In this document: positions 23,223-32,498 of the stretch, one piece after another | Numbering within the stretch: the stretch's first letter is position 1 | Layout of the letters: every line of letters begins with the position of its first letter | NCBI GenBank assembly: GCA_012184525.1 | Contig: WOFQ01000034.1 | Location: 186,001-250,000 of the forward strand | Length of the DNA stretch: 64,000 nucleotides | Reading direction: 5' to 3' | DNA from: Xenoacremonium recifei | Taxonomy: Eukaryota; Ascomycota; Sordariomycetes; Hypocreales; Nectriaceae | Translations under genes and position numbers: made by a program | The notes under the pieces: model-generated | The model's input: only the letters and a program-made list of their open reading frames with translations | Told to the model about the DNA's origin: nothing | The model's database searches: none

Positions 23223-25215
23223 TTACCACGTTAGATGCTGCCGCTCTTGACTGTTGGCTAAAACGTATGTAATGGTCGCTCCGTTGTCCTCCTCACACAA
23301 ATTCGCCTCGACGCTGATGATCTTATCCTTTGACAGTTCTCTTTGTTGGGGAGAGGATGCCAATTGGGCTTCTTCCAGCTCAATGACTCGCTTCGCAACC
23401 CTGGCTGTCAAGATGCTGTTCCAAAGACCTTCCTGGACTGATCTTGAATGCATCAATCGCAACGCCCGGTTCCGGATCGTCGAATCGCGGCTCTTCACGA
23501 TGATGCCGAAGAGGATCGGCACTACACCCAGACCAGTGTGAAATAGTGGCATTTCATCGTTGAGGCCGCCATCCCAGCTCCAGGCTTCTTCGGCGTAGTC
23601 CACCAGGTCCGACAAGCTTACGATGTCGCCGGTCTCTCCATCTGCGCCATTCGTCGCATGAAGCCTCATGTCCTGCAATTTCACCAGCAAAAATTGTGAC
23701 TGGAGCCGTAGCAAAGTCATGGCCCTCGCGTCACTTTGAGATAGGGCAGGCTTTTGTAAAGAAGTGCACAGACTGTTGAAAGCCTGTGACCACCGTTCCA
23801 GCCAACTAATGACACTGTGGACAGTGTTACCAACGTTACGTCCCCCAACCAAGGCATCTTGAACTTCGAAAGTTACTTGAACGATGAGCATCAAGGCATG
23901 CCGCGCATCTGCCAGTGTCATAAAAGTGCCAACAGACATAGATGGAGGCAGCAGCAGGGCCAAATCTTCCCCGTGCTGATTTCCGTCATTAGGTGTCTGT
24001 AAAGGAGGCCTTCGTTTGGTGTTTCCTATCAACTACCACGCAGAAGACAGTCAGCAAAGAGAAACTTAGACCAGTGGTTGTGTGAGAATCCGTACCAGCG
24101 ACACCTGAACAGCAAGATTAGAAAAGTGATCAATGATCTGTTTCAATAAGACATCGAGATCCGTGGCCTCTTTTTCCTCCTGTGTGCCGGATCCTGATCG
24201 TTCGCGCGTGCGGATAAGATCATCTATCATATTCTGGCCGCATCTCACGAGAGCAACCGCGGACTCGAAATTCCCTTGCACGGCCTAGACACATGTAGTG
24301 AGCATGACGGCCTTCACGGAACGGCTAGGCCCCTGGTCTTCTAGACAGCACTCACTTCTGCGCAAATGAAGAGAAGACACGATAAGAGATGGATATGGGT
24401 GGGTGATTGCGCCTCACTGCTGTTGAGCTCGCGTATAGCGCGACCATACTGCTGCAAGGGGAATTTCCCATCGAGAGCCGCAAGATTCTGTCGGGTATAT
24501 TGTTCGTGTCGAGCAGATAATGCCACCAGAGCATGCCGTATGCAGGGGTGAGACTGGGCTATCTGGAGCACTGTGGAATTCCACATATCCTCGCTGAAAA
24601 ATGTCGCAAACTGAGCGGCAGTGACCTCGAAAAAGAACTGGAGGGATCGGGTTTCGCGAGTCTCGTGGGATGGGTTACCAGGTCCTCGAGCAACAGCTAG
24701 CACTGCAGCCTCTTCTCTCGGCCCTGGAATCAAATCCGGGGCGACCAAGTTGTCACTTTGTTCGTATCCATCGCAAATACGGCCGGTGGAACTGCCTTTA
24801 GCATGTAAGAACAACGTTAGCTAGCCTCATATTATCTAAACAGTAAAACACAAAGGTTGGGTATTTGGCTTGCTACGCCGGCCATGGTTAAGGTTATCTT
24901 TCACGTACATCGTTTGCAAATTGGACGAGCTTCGTCACATTTGACTTTTCGAACTGTGCCAAAGCGTGTAAGCTACCTTAGCTAATTCATCCCGTTCAGC
25001 TGAAGAATTGACTGACTCCTATATACGTCAGGGAGTATTAGTCAATCGCGTGGTCTCGGCATGGGAAATCGTTCATGTGAGGAAATAGGGCTGAGCCACC
25101 CCATCTCACAAGGCAAGCGACTCGCCGGTGATGAGACTTACTTGCATGTTCCGCAACCCGTCCGAACTTTGGGTGCCCTGACTCGTTTTCGCTGGCCCGG
25201 CTGAACTCGCGTCAT
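23223..25215 (-). CDS. Zn(2)Cys(6) transcription factor with an unresolved frame in its zinc cluster
   Basis: Exons seen: 25215-25142 (MTRVQPGQRKRVRAPKVRTG then CGTCK), 24953-24909 (RKVKCDEARPICKRC), 24795-24356 (SSTGRICDGYEQ onward), 24284-24096 and 24032-23223. Together they spell a canonical zinc cluster and a fungal-specific factor domain (HPCIRHALVALSARHEQY). The junction between exons 1 and 2 is one nucleotide off: the donor CAA/GTAAGT leaves phase 2, while the acceptor CACAG/TTCGA needs phase 1. All later joins close. Either a non-canonical acceptor is used or the DNA-binding domain is frameshifted and the gene is decaying. It is read divergently from the RTA1-like gene and next to the kinase cluster, so it is the second candidate regulator there. 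Confidence 0.7.
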
Positions 25216-25846
25216 GATGGCTGTCTCGTTGGTCGATGTGAGGCAGGCGTCGGCAACTCAGATGCCGCTGAGGAGGCAGTATTGAAGAATACATCATGTC
25301 CATACGAGCGTGGGTTCCGGGGCTTATCAGAAGCCCGTCCTCCGGGAATAGACACACAAAACACTTGCCCGTACGAGCCGCCCAATCACAATTCTCGAAC
25401 CCCCCTGTTTTGTTGCTCCGGAACTCCACCAGTCTGACACGCTACTGAATAGCTGAACCAGGGGGTGGAGATGCAATCCGTCATCTATGGACGCGCAAGG
25501 CAGAGTCTAGACAGACATTGGAGCATATCTGTGTGGCTTTGAGGGTTTCCCAGGGGCTGTAATCAGGGTCGATTCTTTAAATCCCGTTCATTCTTCGCTA
25601 GCTCAGCCAGGTCCATCTCGGGACACAGCCAGCCTCCTTGCCGATGGAGGATCGCAAGCGGAGACCGGCTCGTATGGACCATAAGTGCCCGTACGAAGAA
25701 CGAGAGCCGCGCAGACATTGAAGATAAAAGGACTCATACGTCCATCTTCGGGACTGTACACTTATCCAGAATCACGAATTCTCCCACTAAACGTTCACTT
25801 TCTTCTGATCAGATACGGTGGCGAGTCAGTCGCGCAATCATCCAAA
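25216..25846. promoter_or_regulatory. Divergent intergenic region between zinc-cluster factor and RTA1-like gene
   Basis: About 630 bp between two divergent start codons. No CCTCCGAGG-type site was seen here, unlike the enzyme promoters of the cluster. A minus-strand open frame at 25106-25429 overlaps exon 1 of the factor in another phase and is not a separate gene. Confidence 0.45.
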
Positions 25847-26827
25847 ATGTCCTGTCACGCAGTGCAGGTGTCGGACACTTACTGGAAATTTTGCCCCAGC
25901 GAAGCCGCGTCGATCCTTTTTCTCGTCCTCTTCTCGTTAACGACGATAGCCCATGTCGCCCAAGCAATACTGTATCGCAAGGCATATTGCTGGGTCATAA
26001 TCATGTCCGCGACCTGGCAGCTCCTGACCTACATCTTCCACACCATCAGCGTCCAGACACCGGCGTCCTTCTCTGATTACGCCGCGTGGTTTGTTCTCAT
26101 TCTCATGGCCCCGCTGTGGACAAACGCGTTCGTGTACATGGTCTTTGGACGCATGATTTGGAACTACACCGCTGATCAGCGACTCTGGAAGCTCAAGGCT
26201 GGTCATTTTGGCTTGGTCTTTGTGCTGCTTGACATCGTTGCCTTCTTGGTCCAAGTTTACGGCGCGGCTACCGCTTCCAGCTCCCTGAAGAATGGAAACG
26301 CCCTCACAGACCTGCATATCTACATGGGAGGAGTTGGCATCCAACTACTCTTCATTCTCATATTTGTTGCTTGTGTCTTCTCCTTCTACTTGAAGATTCG
26401 ACAAGATACTACGCAGCCGCGCACGGTCCAAAATCTGATCCTTGCTGAGCTTCTGGCTCTTCTGTTCATTGTGGTGAGTCCCGTGTCCACAATCGCATTC
26501 GCTATGTCACCCCCTTGATACTAACACAATCTCGATGCGCCGTTCCAGATTCGAATTATCTTCCGTATTGTCGAATATTCTTCCGGACTACAGAGCACGA
26601 TTCCTCTCCACGAAGCTTATCAGTATAGTCTGGACTCACTGCCCATGTTCTTGGCTCTCGTTGTATTCAACATTGTTCATCCAGGACGGGTCATGAGAGG
26701 AGCAGAGAGTGAGATGCCCGCGTTTTGGAAGCGGTCGAAAAAGTACACCAATGCGAACGCCGAGGAGATGTCTTGTGCAGAGTCTGGTACCGGGCTGCGA
26801 GACTTCAATGAAAACCATGTCCGATAG
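25847..26827 (+). CDS. RTA1-like seven-TM membrane protein
   Basis: Exons 25847-26473 and 26549-26827 (75-nt intron containing ATACTAACAC) give 301 aa. Seven hydrophobic helices can be read: ILFLVLFSLTTIAHVAQAIL, VIIMSATWQLLTYIFHTIS, WFVLILMAPLWTNAFVYMVF, GHFGLVFVLLDIVAFLVQV, GVGIQLLFILIFVACVFSFY, LILAELLALLFIVIRIIFRI and LDSLPMFLALVVFNIVHPG. The AHVAQAILYRK and APLWTNAFVYMVFGRMI elements, the middle GLVFVLLDIVAFLVQVYGA helix and the closing RIVEYSSG...LPMFLALVVFNIVHPGR are characteristic of the RTA1 family (yeast Rta1, Rsb1), linked to lipid translocation and resistance to membrane-active compounds. It sits inside the putative sugar cluster, but I saw no shared promoter site, so its membership is uncertain. 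Confidence 0.88.
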
Positions 26828-27128
26828 AAACAACTCTATCACTCTCAGCATCACGACCTAATATGAAAGCACGCCAATAAATCGCCATCTCTCGCATATA
26901 AGGAATAGTAATGAAGTACTGTTGATAATATGCAGAAAGCACATAATAATCGTCAGAATATGTCCTATTCAAATAAACTGATTCCAATCTACTTCTCGAC
27001 TTAATAAATCTGATTGATCATTTGTCACTCTGGCCACCTTCAGTTGCTGTTGCAGACTGCCTATGCATTGTTGGATCCTTGCCAAGATTCGACGTAAAAC
27101 ATCATCGCCGGTAATCTATAAGCACCAC
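26828..27128. other. Short convergent spacer
   Basis: AT-rich 301 bp between the 3' ends of the RTA1-like gene (plus) and the sugar transporter (minus). Nothing recognised beyond likely polyadenylation regions. Confidence 0.5.
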
Positions 27129-28963
27129 TTATTTCGTCTCAACAGTCTCGGCATGGCCCATGGTGCCCTTCATGCTTTCCTGAGAAGAATCCCCCAGCTG
27201 CTCAGCAACCTCAGGAAGGAGCTCACGCAAGACCTCTCCGTGTCTACCATAGTGTCGGGGCTCCGAATGGGCAAGTTTAACCGTATCGTAAATGCCTTGT
27301 GACTTGGAGAAGATCAGATCCATCTCTTCCAGGGAGCGGCCTCGTGTCTCTGGGTAGCAGAAGTAAGTGATGGGAATAGAAACGGCATTAAAAACAGCAA
27401 AGATGATATAGGTACGCCAGCCAATGGACGAGAACGCAACCGGGGTGATCATAACCTGTCAGACCTTTCGTTAGATCTTGTTGTGTACTGGAGGTTCCGG
27501 TATGTACTTACGACCATGAAATTAAAGATCCAGTTCGCGGACGTAGAAAGCGAGTTGGCCTTGGCTCGAATCTCGAGGGGCACCAATTCGGTAGGGATGA
27601 GCCAAGGAAGACCACACCAACCAAGAGCAAAGAAGGTGTTGAAGATGAACAGAAACGTCGCTGCAATAATACCAGGGCCACTGCCACCAATGCTCGTGCA
27701 GACCGCGAGGATGATCATGGAAATCATCATGCCCACAGACCCAGTCAGGAGCAGAGGGCGTCGACCAAGCCGCTCAACAAGGAAGATGCTCGGAATCATG
27801 GCAAAGAAGTATTCGGTACCGTTGCAGGCTGCCAGGATTCGAGACATAAAGCCAGAAAGACCGATCTCGTTCTCGTAGATTGTAGCGGCGTAGTACGCTG
27901 TTCAGTGTTAGGGCATTTGAAGTTCCCGCTTGGAAACAGGGAGGGCTTACTGATGAGGTTGATACCCGTGATTTGCTGCAGAACTTGGATTCCATATGCC
28001 AGTAAAGCTCTTTGGAAGTTCTTTGACTTGCCCATCGTGAACACGTCTCTGAAGCTGCCCTTCTGCGAAGACACAACTGTAACTCTGACGGACTCAAGCT
28101 GCGTAGTAACAAACGTGTCGTTGGACGGAAGATCGTAAATGGCGCCAATGACTTCGGCGGCTTCGTTGTCTCTATCCTGGAGAATAAGCCATCGCGGAGA
28201 CTCGGGCATGGTCATGATGGTGCAGACGACGAAGAGGGCGAAAATGAGCTGGAAGGCAATAGGAACTCGCCAGGCCGCCGTCGAGGGCTCAAGGTAGGAG
28301 AAACCAAAGTCGAGCCAGTAGCTGATCATGACACCGCCCACAACGATAGCCAGCTCAGCCGCAACGGTTTGGCCTCGTCGGTGAGACTTTGAGCACTCAG
28401 CCTGCCAGACTGGAACGGTGGAGGTGTTCATGCCATTACCAATGCCGCAGATAACACGGCCGGTAACCAATTGAGCAAGACTGAAGGCAGAGCATTGTAG
28501 AATAGCACCAATAACCATGATGATTGAGCCAGCGAGAATAGTCTTTCGACGACCGAGCTTGTCACCAAGCCATATGGTAAGAAGAGCACCAGCAAAACAA
28601 CCGAGGTTGTAGGACGACACCGAGACACCTGGTTCGTCCACGTCAGTCACGCACCCAATTATTCTGGAAAGAGGTTCTGAAGTACCTTGGATCACCGATC
28701 GGTGGTTCTTTTCACTAGCAGTCATGCCATCGACACAATCGCCCGTAGTGCAAATCTCAGGAAAGGTCCTGGTGAAAGATGGAAGCGTCAGGAGACCTCC
28801 AATGACACCCTGATCGAAACCAAAGAGCCTACAACAACGTCAGCATAGTCACAGCAGAACAGTATGCTCTCGGTCTCACTCACAATAGGTCAACGCCAGC
28901 AACAATTGCAATAGCGACGTTGAGTTTCGTGCCTCGGAACCCAAAGTACGGTGCCTTGGCCAT
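27129..28963 (-). CDS. MFS sugar transporter
   Basis: Exons 28963-28884, 28828-28686, 28628-27951, 27897-27512 and 27455-27129 give 1614 nt (537 aa), all phases closing. Sugar-porter family signatures are present: GVDLLLFGFDQGVIGGLLTL in TM1, GDKLGRRKTI in loop 2-3, the GRVICGIGNGMNTSTVPVWQ helix, PESPRWLI before the central loop, QQITGINLITYYA in TM7, ERLGRRPLLLTGS in loop 8-9, and the C-terminal YPETRGRSLEEMD. It should be a plasma-membrane proton symporter or facilitator for a mono- or disaccharide. Its promoter has two CGG-N7-CCG palindromes (29269-29285 and 29484-29504), the motif shared with the kinase and oxidoreductase promoters. It is therefore the likely importer of the substrate of this cluster. 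Confidence 0.93.
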
Positions 28964-29268
28964 GGTGAAAATATTTTCTGTAACAAGCAGAAAGAAGATG
29001 CAATCGACGACTTGGCTGAGTCTAGTATGGAGTCCTTGTCTCGCTTCGAGAAGAAGATCGGCGAGCTTTTGTACTTCTGCTGCGTTGAGAGGGCTCAGAG
29101 AATGACATCTCGACACAACCCTGTACCCCAGACCCCAGATCCTGGGAGCCCCGGACTTCGGACACGCATCCAAGGAACCGTTCGTTTGCTCGAAGCGTTT
29201 GACTCGCTTTGAAGTTTCGGGCCCATAATTCGTCCCATCTATCCCCAGCTGGATGCTCGCTTGTAGTA

Positions 29269-29285
29269 TCGGAGGGCCTCCGAGG
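29269..29285. promoter_or_regulatory. CGG-N7-CCG palindrome upstream of sugar transporter
   Basis: TCGGAGGGCCTCCGA with an extra GG at the right; CGG 29270-29272 and CCG 29280-29282. It lies about 306 bp upstream of the transporter ATG and has the same half-sites and spacing as the 29484-29504 site. Confidence 0.6.
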
Positions 29286-29483
29286 AGAATCCTAGCGGTG
29301 GTTTAGCACAGCGCTACACCGGTTGCTTACTAGTGTCGTCACAGGATGCTTCACCTGAGCCCTTGACCAGGCCTAGACACTGTTCATTGGGGGCAAATGC
29401 TCCTCAAATCAGGAGATACTGGGTGTCTAACCCAGTAGTGATGGATCCGAAGTGACCCAGGCAGCGAGGTCTCGGAGCGCTGA

Positions 29484-29504
29484 TCCTCGGAGGGCCTCCG
29501 AGGA
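29484..29504. promoter_or_regulatory. Near-perfect 21-bp palindrome, putative Zn(2)Cys(6) operator
   Basis: Core CCTCGGAGGGCCTCCGAGG (29485-29503): CGG at 29488-29490 and CCG at 29498-29500 separated by 7 bp. It lies 521 bp upstream of the sugar-transporter ATG. The longest and most symmetrical of the family of sites in this cluster. Confidence 0.6.
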
Positions 29505-29891
29505 ATGGGCGAAGTCATATGAATTCTAGCCACTGAGTTACTACTTTTATTATGTTCCCGGCTCCCTGTTTAGGGCAAAGAGCTCGGGGTCCAACCACAG
29601 TGTCGGTACCTAAGAAATAAACAGGTAGTCCAACACACGCATTTCTGGACGAGACCACACTATACTTCAGCCACAATACTAGAAACGGAGCGTGCATGCG
29701 GGGAACGCATCTCCAAATGGTCACATGCGTCTATGTAGTTGGCTGGCCGAAAGGAGTTCAAACCCTGCAAGTCTTCTTTCCACATCTCAGATTGGACTTA
29801 ATCACTCGAGGTATTCGGACCTAAAGGTACCGAATAATTGATCTTTATTGCAATGCAAATCAGTGCACTTTTCTTTTGGTGGTCTATTATT

Positions 29892-31037
29892 TTACAGAGC
29901 CTCAAGTGCGTCATCATATGAAATCCCAGACATCTTTCTTGCGGTGTCCATCCATTCGAGAATGCGCAGGCTGTCCTCTTCGCCAATGACAACACCAGAT
30001 GTGCCCTTGCTGGCCTTCTTGTCTTTGACCGCCTTGGCAATAACATCTGCCTCATACCAGAATCCCCATCCACGCTCCACTGGCTTCTTGATGATTTCAT
30101 GCTTCGCACCACCATCAGGGCCAAGGTTTTCCTTATTGTACCACTCAATGTGCAGCTCCTGTGGCCTGATCAGAGGGAAAGGAACACAAACTTGAGCGTT
30201 CTCGGCCTCGATTCGGACGCTTGGAGCGACCTTCTTGACGACGAGTTTGTCCTCGACTTTCGTGGATCCAGAAAGCGTCAAGCTCGTAGTCACAACTGCC
30301 ACAGCCCCATCATTCTCGGGGTTGGATAGAACGGTGGTATTAATGTCATCAATGAGTTCCTTGCCCGTGTCGTACTTGACGGTGCTTGAGAAGGCCACTT
30401 TCGTAGCAGGAGATCGACCAAAGGCAATATCCGCCCAGGTGAGAGCATAGACGCCCATATCCAGCATCGCGCCGGCACCCGCTTGTTTGTCAACCAGTCG
30501 ATGAGTGAGAGGTGTGTCCTTGTCGACAATCGGAACTGAAAGATCGGAGAAAACTCGCTTGACCTTACCGATCTTTGGCAGTAGTTCCTTCTCTAGGTAA
30601 AGCACTGTAGGGAGGTATCGCGTCCACATGGCCTCCATCAGGACAACATTGGCCTCCTTGGCGAGCGCAATGAGCTTCTCATATTGCGGCTTATTCATCG
30701 TCGCAGGCTTCTCAACCAACACGTTTCGCCCACTCTGAATGGCAGATCGAGTGTGAACATAGTGCACAGGGTGAGGTGTTGAGATGTAGACGATGTCGAA
30801 GTCGCCACTTCGAAGCATCTCATCAGCGGATGTGAAAATCTTGACATCTTGACCGTCCAAGCTCTTGTGCCCCTTCAGCCAGTTCTTTGCCCTCTCCTCG
30901 GTGCCCGTCGTAGACACACAGACGACTTTGTGGGAAATGGACTCTGAGGCATCTCGAGGGATGAGAATGTCATCAACGAATGTGTTTGCGATGTTGGACA
31001 AGCCAAGAAGGGCCCAGCGGCATTGGAATTGAGACAT
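29892..31037 (-). CDS. Gfo/Idh/MocA-family NAD(P)-dependent oxidoreductase (dihydrodiol/D-xylose dehydrogenase-like)
   Basis: Intronless, 381 aa, ATG 31037-31035 (upstream frame codons precede it without better context). The N-terminal Rossmann fold reads WALLGLSNIANTFVDDIL, then VVCVSTTGTEERA; the family lysine is in VLVEKPATMNKPQYEKL and is followed by VLMEAMWTRYLP. The EAMWTRYLP element points to the dimeric dihydrodiol dehydrogenase/fungal NADP D-xylose dehydrogenase branch. The wider family also includes 1,5-anhydrofructose reductase and bacterial levoglucosan dehydrogenase. It would oxidise or reduce a cyclic sugar in the cytosol. It shares a 486-bp divergent promoter with the SDR, including two CCTCCGAGG repeats, which places it in the same putative regulon as the kinase and transporter. 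Confidence 0.9.
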   Translation of the reverse strand: MSQFQCRWALLGLSNIANTFVDDILIPRDASESISHKVVCVSTTGTEERAKNWLKGHKSLDGQDVKIFTSADEMLRSGDFDIVYISTPHPVHYVHTRSAIQSGRNVLVEKPATMNKPQYEKLIALAKEANVVLMEAMWTRYLPTVLYLEKELLPKIGKVKRVFSDLSVPIVDKDTPLTHRLVDKQAGAGAMLDMGVYALTWADIAFGRSPATKVAFSSTVKYDTGKELIDDINTTVLSNPENDGAVAVVTTSLTLSGSTKVEDKLVVKKVAPSVRIEAENAQVCVPFPLIRPQELHIEWYNKENLGPDGGAKHEIIKKPVERGWGFWYEADVIAKAVKDKKASKGTSGVVIGEEDSLRILEWMDTARKMSGISYDDALEAL

Positions 31038-31523
31038 GGTGAAATGAGTGCTGATCTCTGCGTGTAATTGGCAAAGAGGTTGAGAAAATGTCCTCAATTA
31101 TGAGCTGATCACTCCCGGTTGACTTCGGGAATTCTCGTGACAATTAATCTTTATCAGCGATCCAAACTCCTCTGAGGCCTTTAATTGTGATCATGAGGCA
31201 TCATTCCCGTCCCGTTCCCGTAATGTCGTGCATGACATATCATGCACGTTGGCTCTCGGCGAGCCTCCTCGGGTCTACCGAGCCTGTTAGAGGGAGCGTT
31301 TGGCGCCACCGCGTCGGCGCGCCTCCGAGGAAGGCCTCCGAGGAGGACGAGGAACCATGTCACTTGCGGGGAGCCCCGGAGCGGCACTCAGTCAGCCAAC
31401 ATCGCAGGATCGGTGCGTGAGTGAAATGGTCTTCGGGTCTCGAGACATAAAAAAGCGAGTCCTATGAGGTCTAAGCATCCTGATTGACTACCAAGGTTAG
31501 GAATAGATCGCCACACCGTCAAC
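31038..31523. promoter_or_regulatory. Divergent promoter with tandem CCTCCGAGGA sites
   Basis: 486 bp between the starts of the Gfo/Idh/MocA gene (minus) and the SDR (plus). CCTCCGAGG occurs at 31322-31330 and 31335-31343, a direct repeat with 13-bp period; CCTCTGAGG at 31169-31177 is a near copy. A TATA-like ATAAAAAA lies at about 31447-31454, roughly 75 bp before the SDR ATG. Confidence 0.6.
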
Positions 31524-32498
31524 ATGGACAAGGTCTGGCCCTTCTGTCATCACACCATCGCATCATCCATTCATTAACATTCGTCGCAGTTCTCAGTCAA
31601 AGGCAAGACTGCCGTCATTACTGGCGCTGCGCGGGGTCTTGGTTATGCCTTCGCCCAGGCCCTCGCTGATGGCGGTGCCAATATCGCCATTCTAGATGTT
31701 GGCGAGCCTGGTGAAAACCTGGACCTGCTACGGAGCACGTACAATGTCAAGGCCGAGTTCTACAAGACAGACGTGACGAGCCGTGAGAAAGTCTACGAGA
31801 CTATCGAGAAGATCGAGAAGGACTTTGGCAGCGTCGACATCAAGTAAGATATTCAAGCTGGTAATTAGTTTCAGCTACTGACACTCTCATAGCATCAACG
31901 CGGCTGGCGTAGTCACTGATGAGCCATTCCTCACATCTTCAGACAAGAACTTGAGCTCAACTTTCAACGTCAACGTATGAGATCTTACTCAACACTCTTT
32001 TTATCAAATCTAACCCTTTCCTAGTTCGTCGGCTCTTTCCTCGTTGCTCAAGCCTGCGCCAATGCCATGAAGCGGAAGCGTGAGCGTCTCGGTGCCCCGG
32101 CTGCAGGAGAAGAATCCTCAACCGGATCCATTGTGTTCATCGCCAGTGTCGCCACTCACATCGGCACCGCGGTGCAAAATATCAGTGTCTACACCGCATC
32201 AAAAGCTGCTGTCCGAGGCCTCGTCAAGCCCATGGCCATGGAGTTGGCTCCTTACGGTATCCGTGTCAACTCTCTTTCTCCGGGGCCTATGAGAACGGCC
32301 ATGTATGACCAAGTATCAAAGGAAAGCCCAGCTTTTGCATACCAGATGAGCAAGGAGACCATGTTCGGACGTGTTGGGTTGCCCGAAGAGCTGAAGGGCT
32401 GCGTTCTATTCCTCTGTAGTCAAGCTAGCAGCTGGTATACCGGCCAAGACTTGCTGGTGGATGGCGGTGCCAGCTCGTGGAAACATCTGGCGGCTTAA
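31524..32498 (+). CDS. Short-chain dehydrogenase/reductase (sugar/polyol type)
   Basis: Exons 31524-31532 (MDK), 31590-31843, 31893-31974 and 32025-32498 give 819 nt (272 aa). The first intron begins GTCTGG, a weak donor, but the frame closes and the branch TTAAC is present. Classical SDR motifs are complete: TAVITGAARGLGYAFAQAL (cofactor loop), INAAGV (NAAG), IVFIASVATHIG (catalytic Ser), VYTASKAAVRGLVK (YxxxK), VNSLSPGPMRT, and a C-terminal DLLVDGGASSW. The ARG in the glycine loop and ILDVGEP at the end of beta-2 could accept NAD or NADP. Resemblance is to sorbose/xylulose-reductase-type SDRs. It shares a divergent promoter with the Gfo/Idh/MocA oxidoreductase, suggesting sequential redox steps on one sugar. 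Confidence 0.9.

Larger units (their letters stand above)
28964..29891 (-). promoter_or_regulatory. Sugar-transporter promoter with two CGG-N7-CCG palindromes
   Basis: Holds the transporter promoter and the 3' flank of the Gfo/Idh/MocA gene. TCGGAGGGCCTCCGA lies at 29269-29283 and the longer CCTCGGAGGGCCTCCGAGG at 29485-29503. The latter is flanked by T and A, so 21 bp are symmetrical around one central G. In both, CGG and CCG triplets are 7 bp apart. CTCGGAGCG at 29471-29479 is a partial copy. Open frames at 28880-29212 overlap the transporter's start in other phases and are not genes. Confidence 0.6.

Noticed and set aside
25106..25429. Separate 107-aa minus-strand gene
   Set aside because: It overlaps exon 1 of the zinc-cluster factor in another phase and shows no features of its own.
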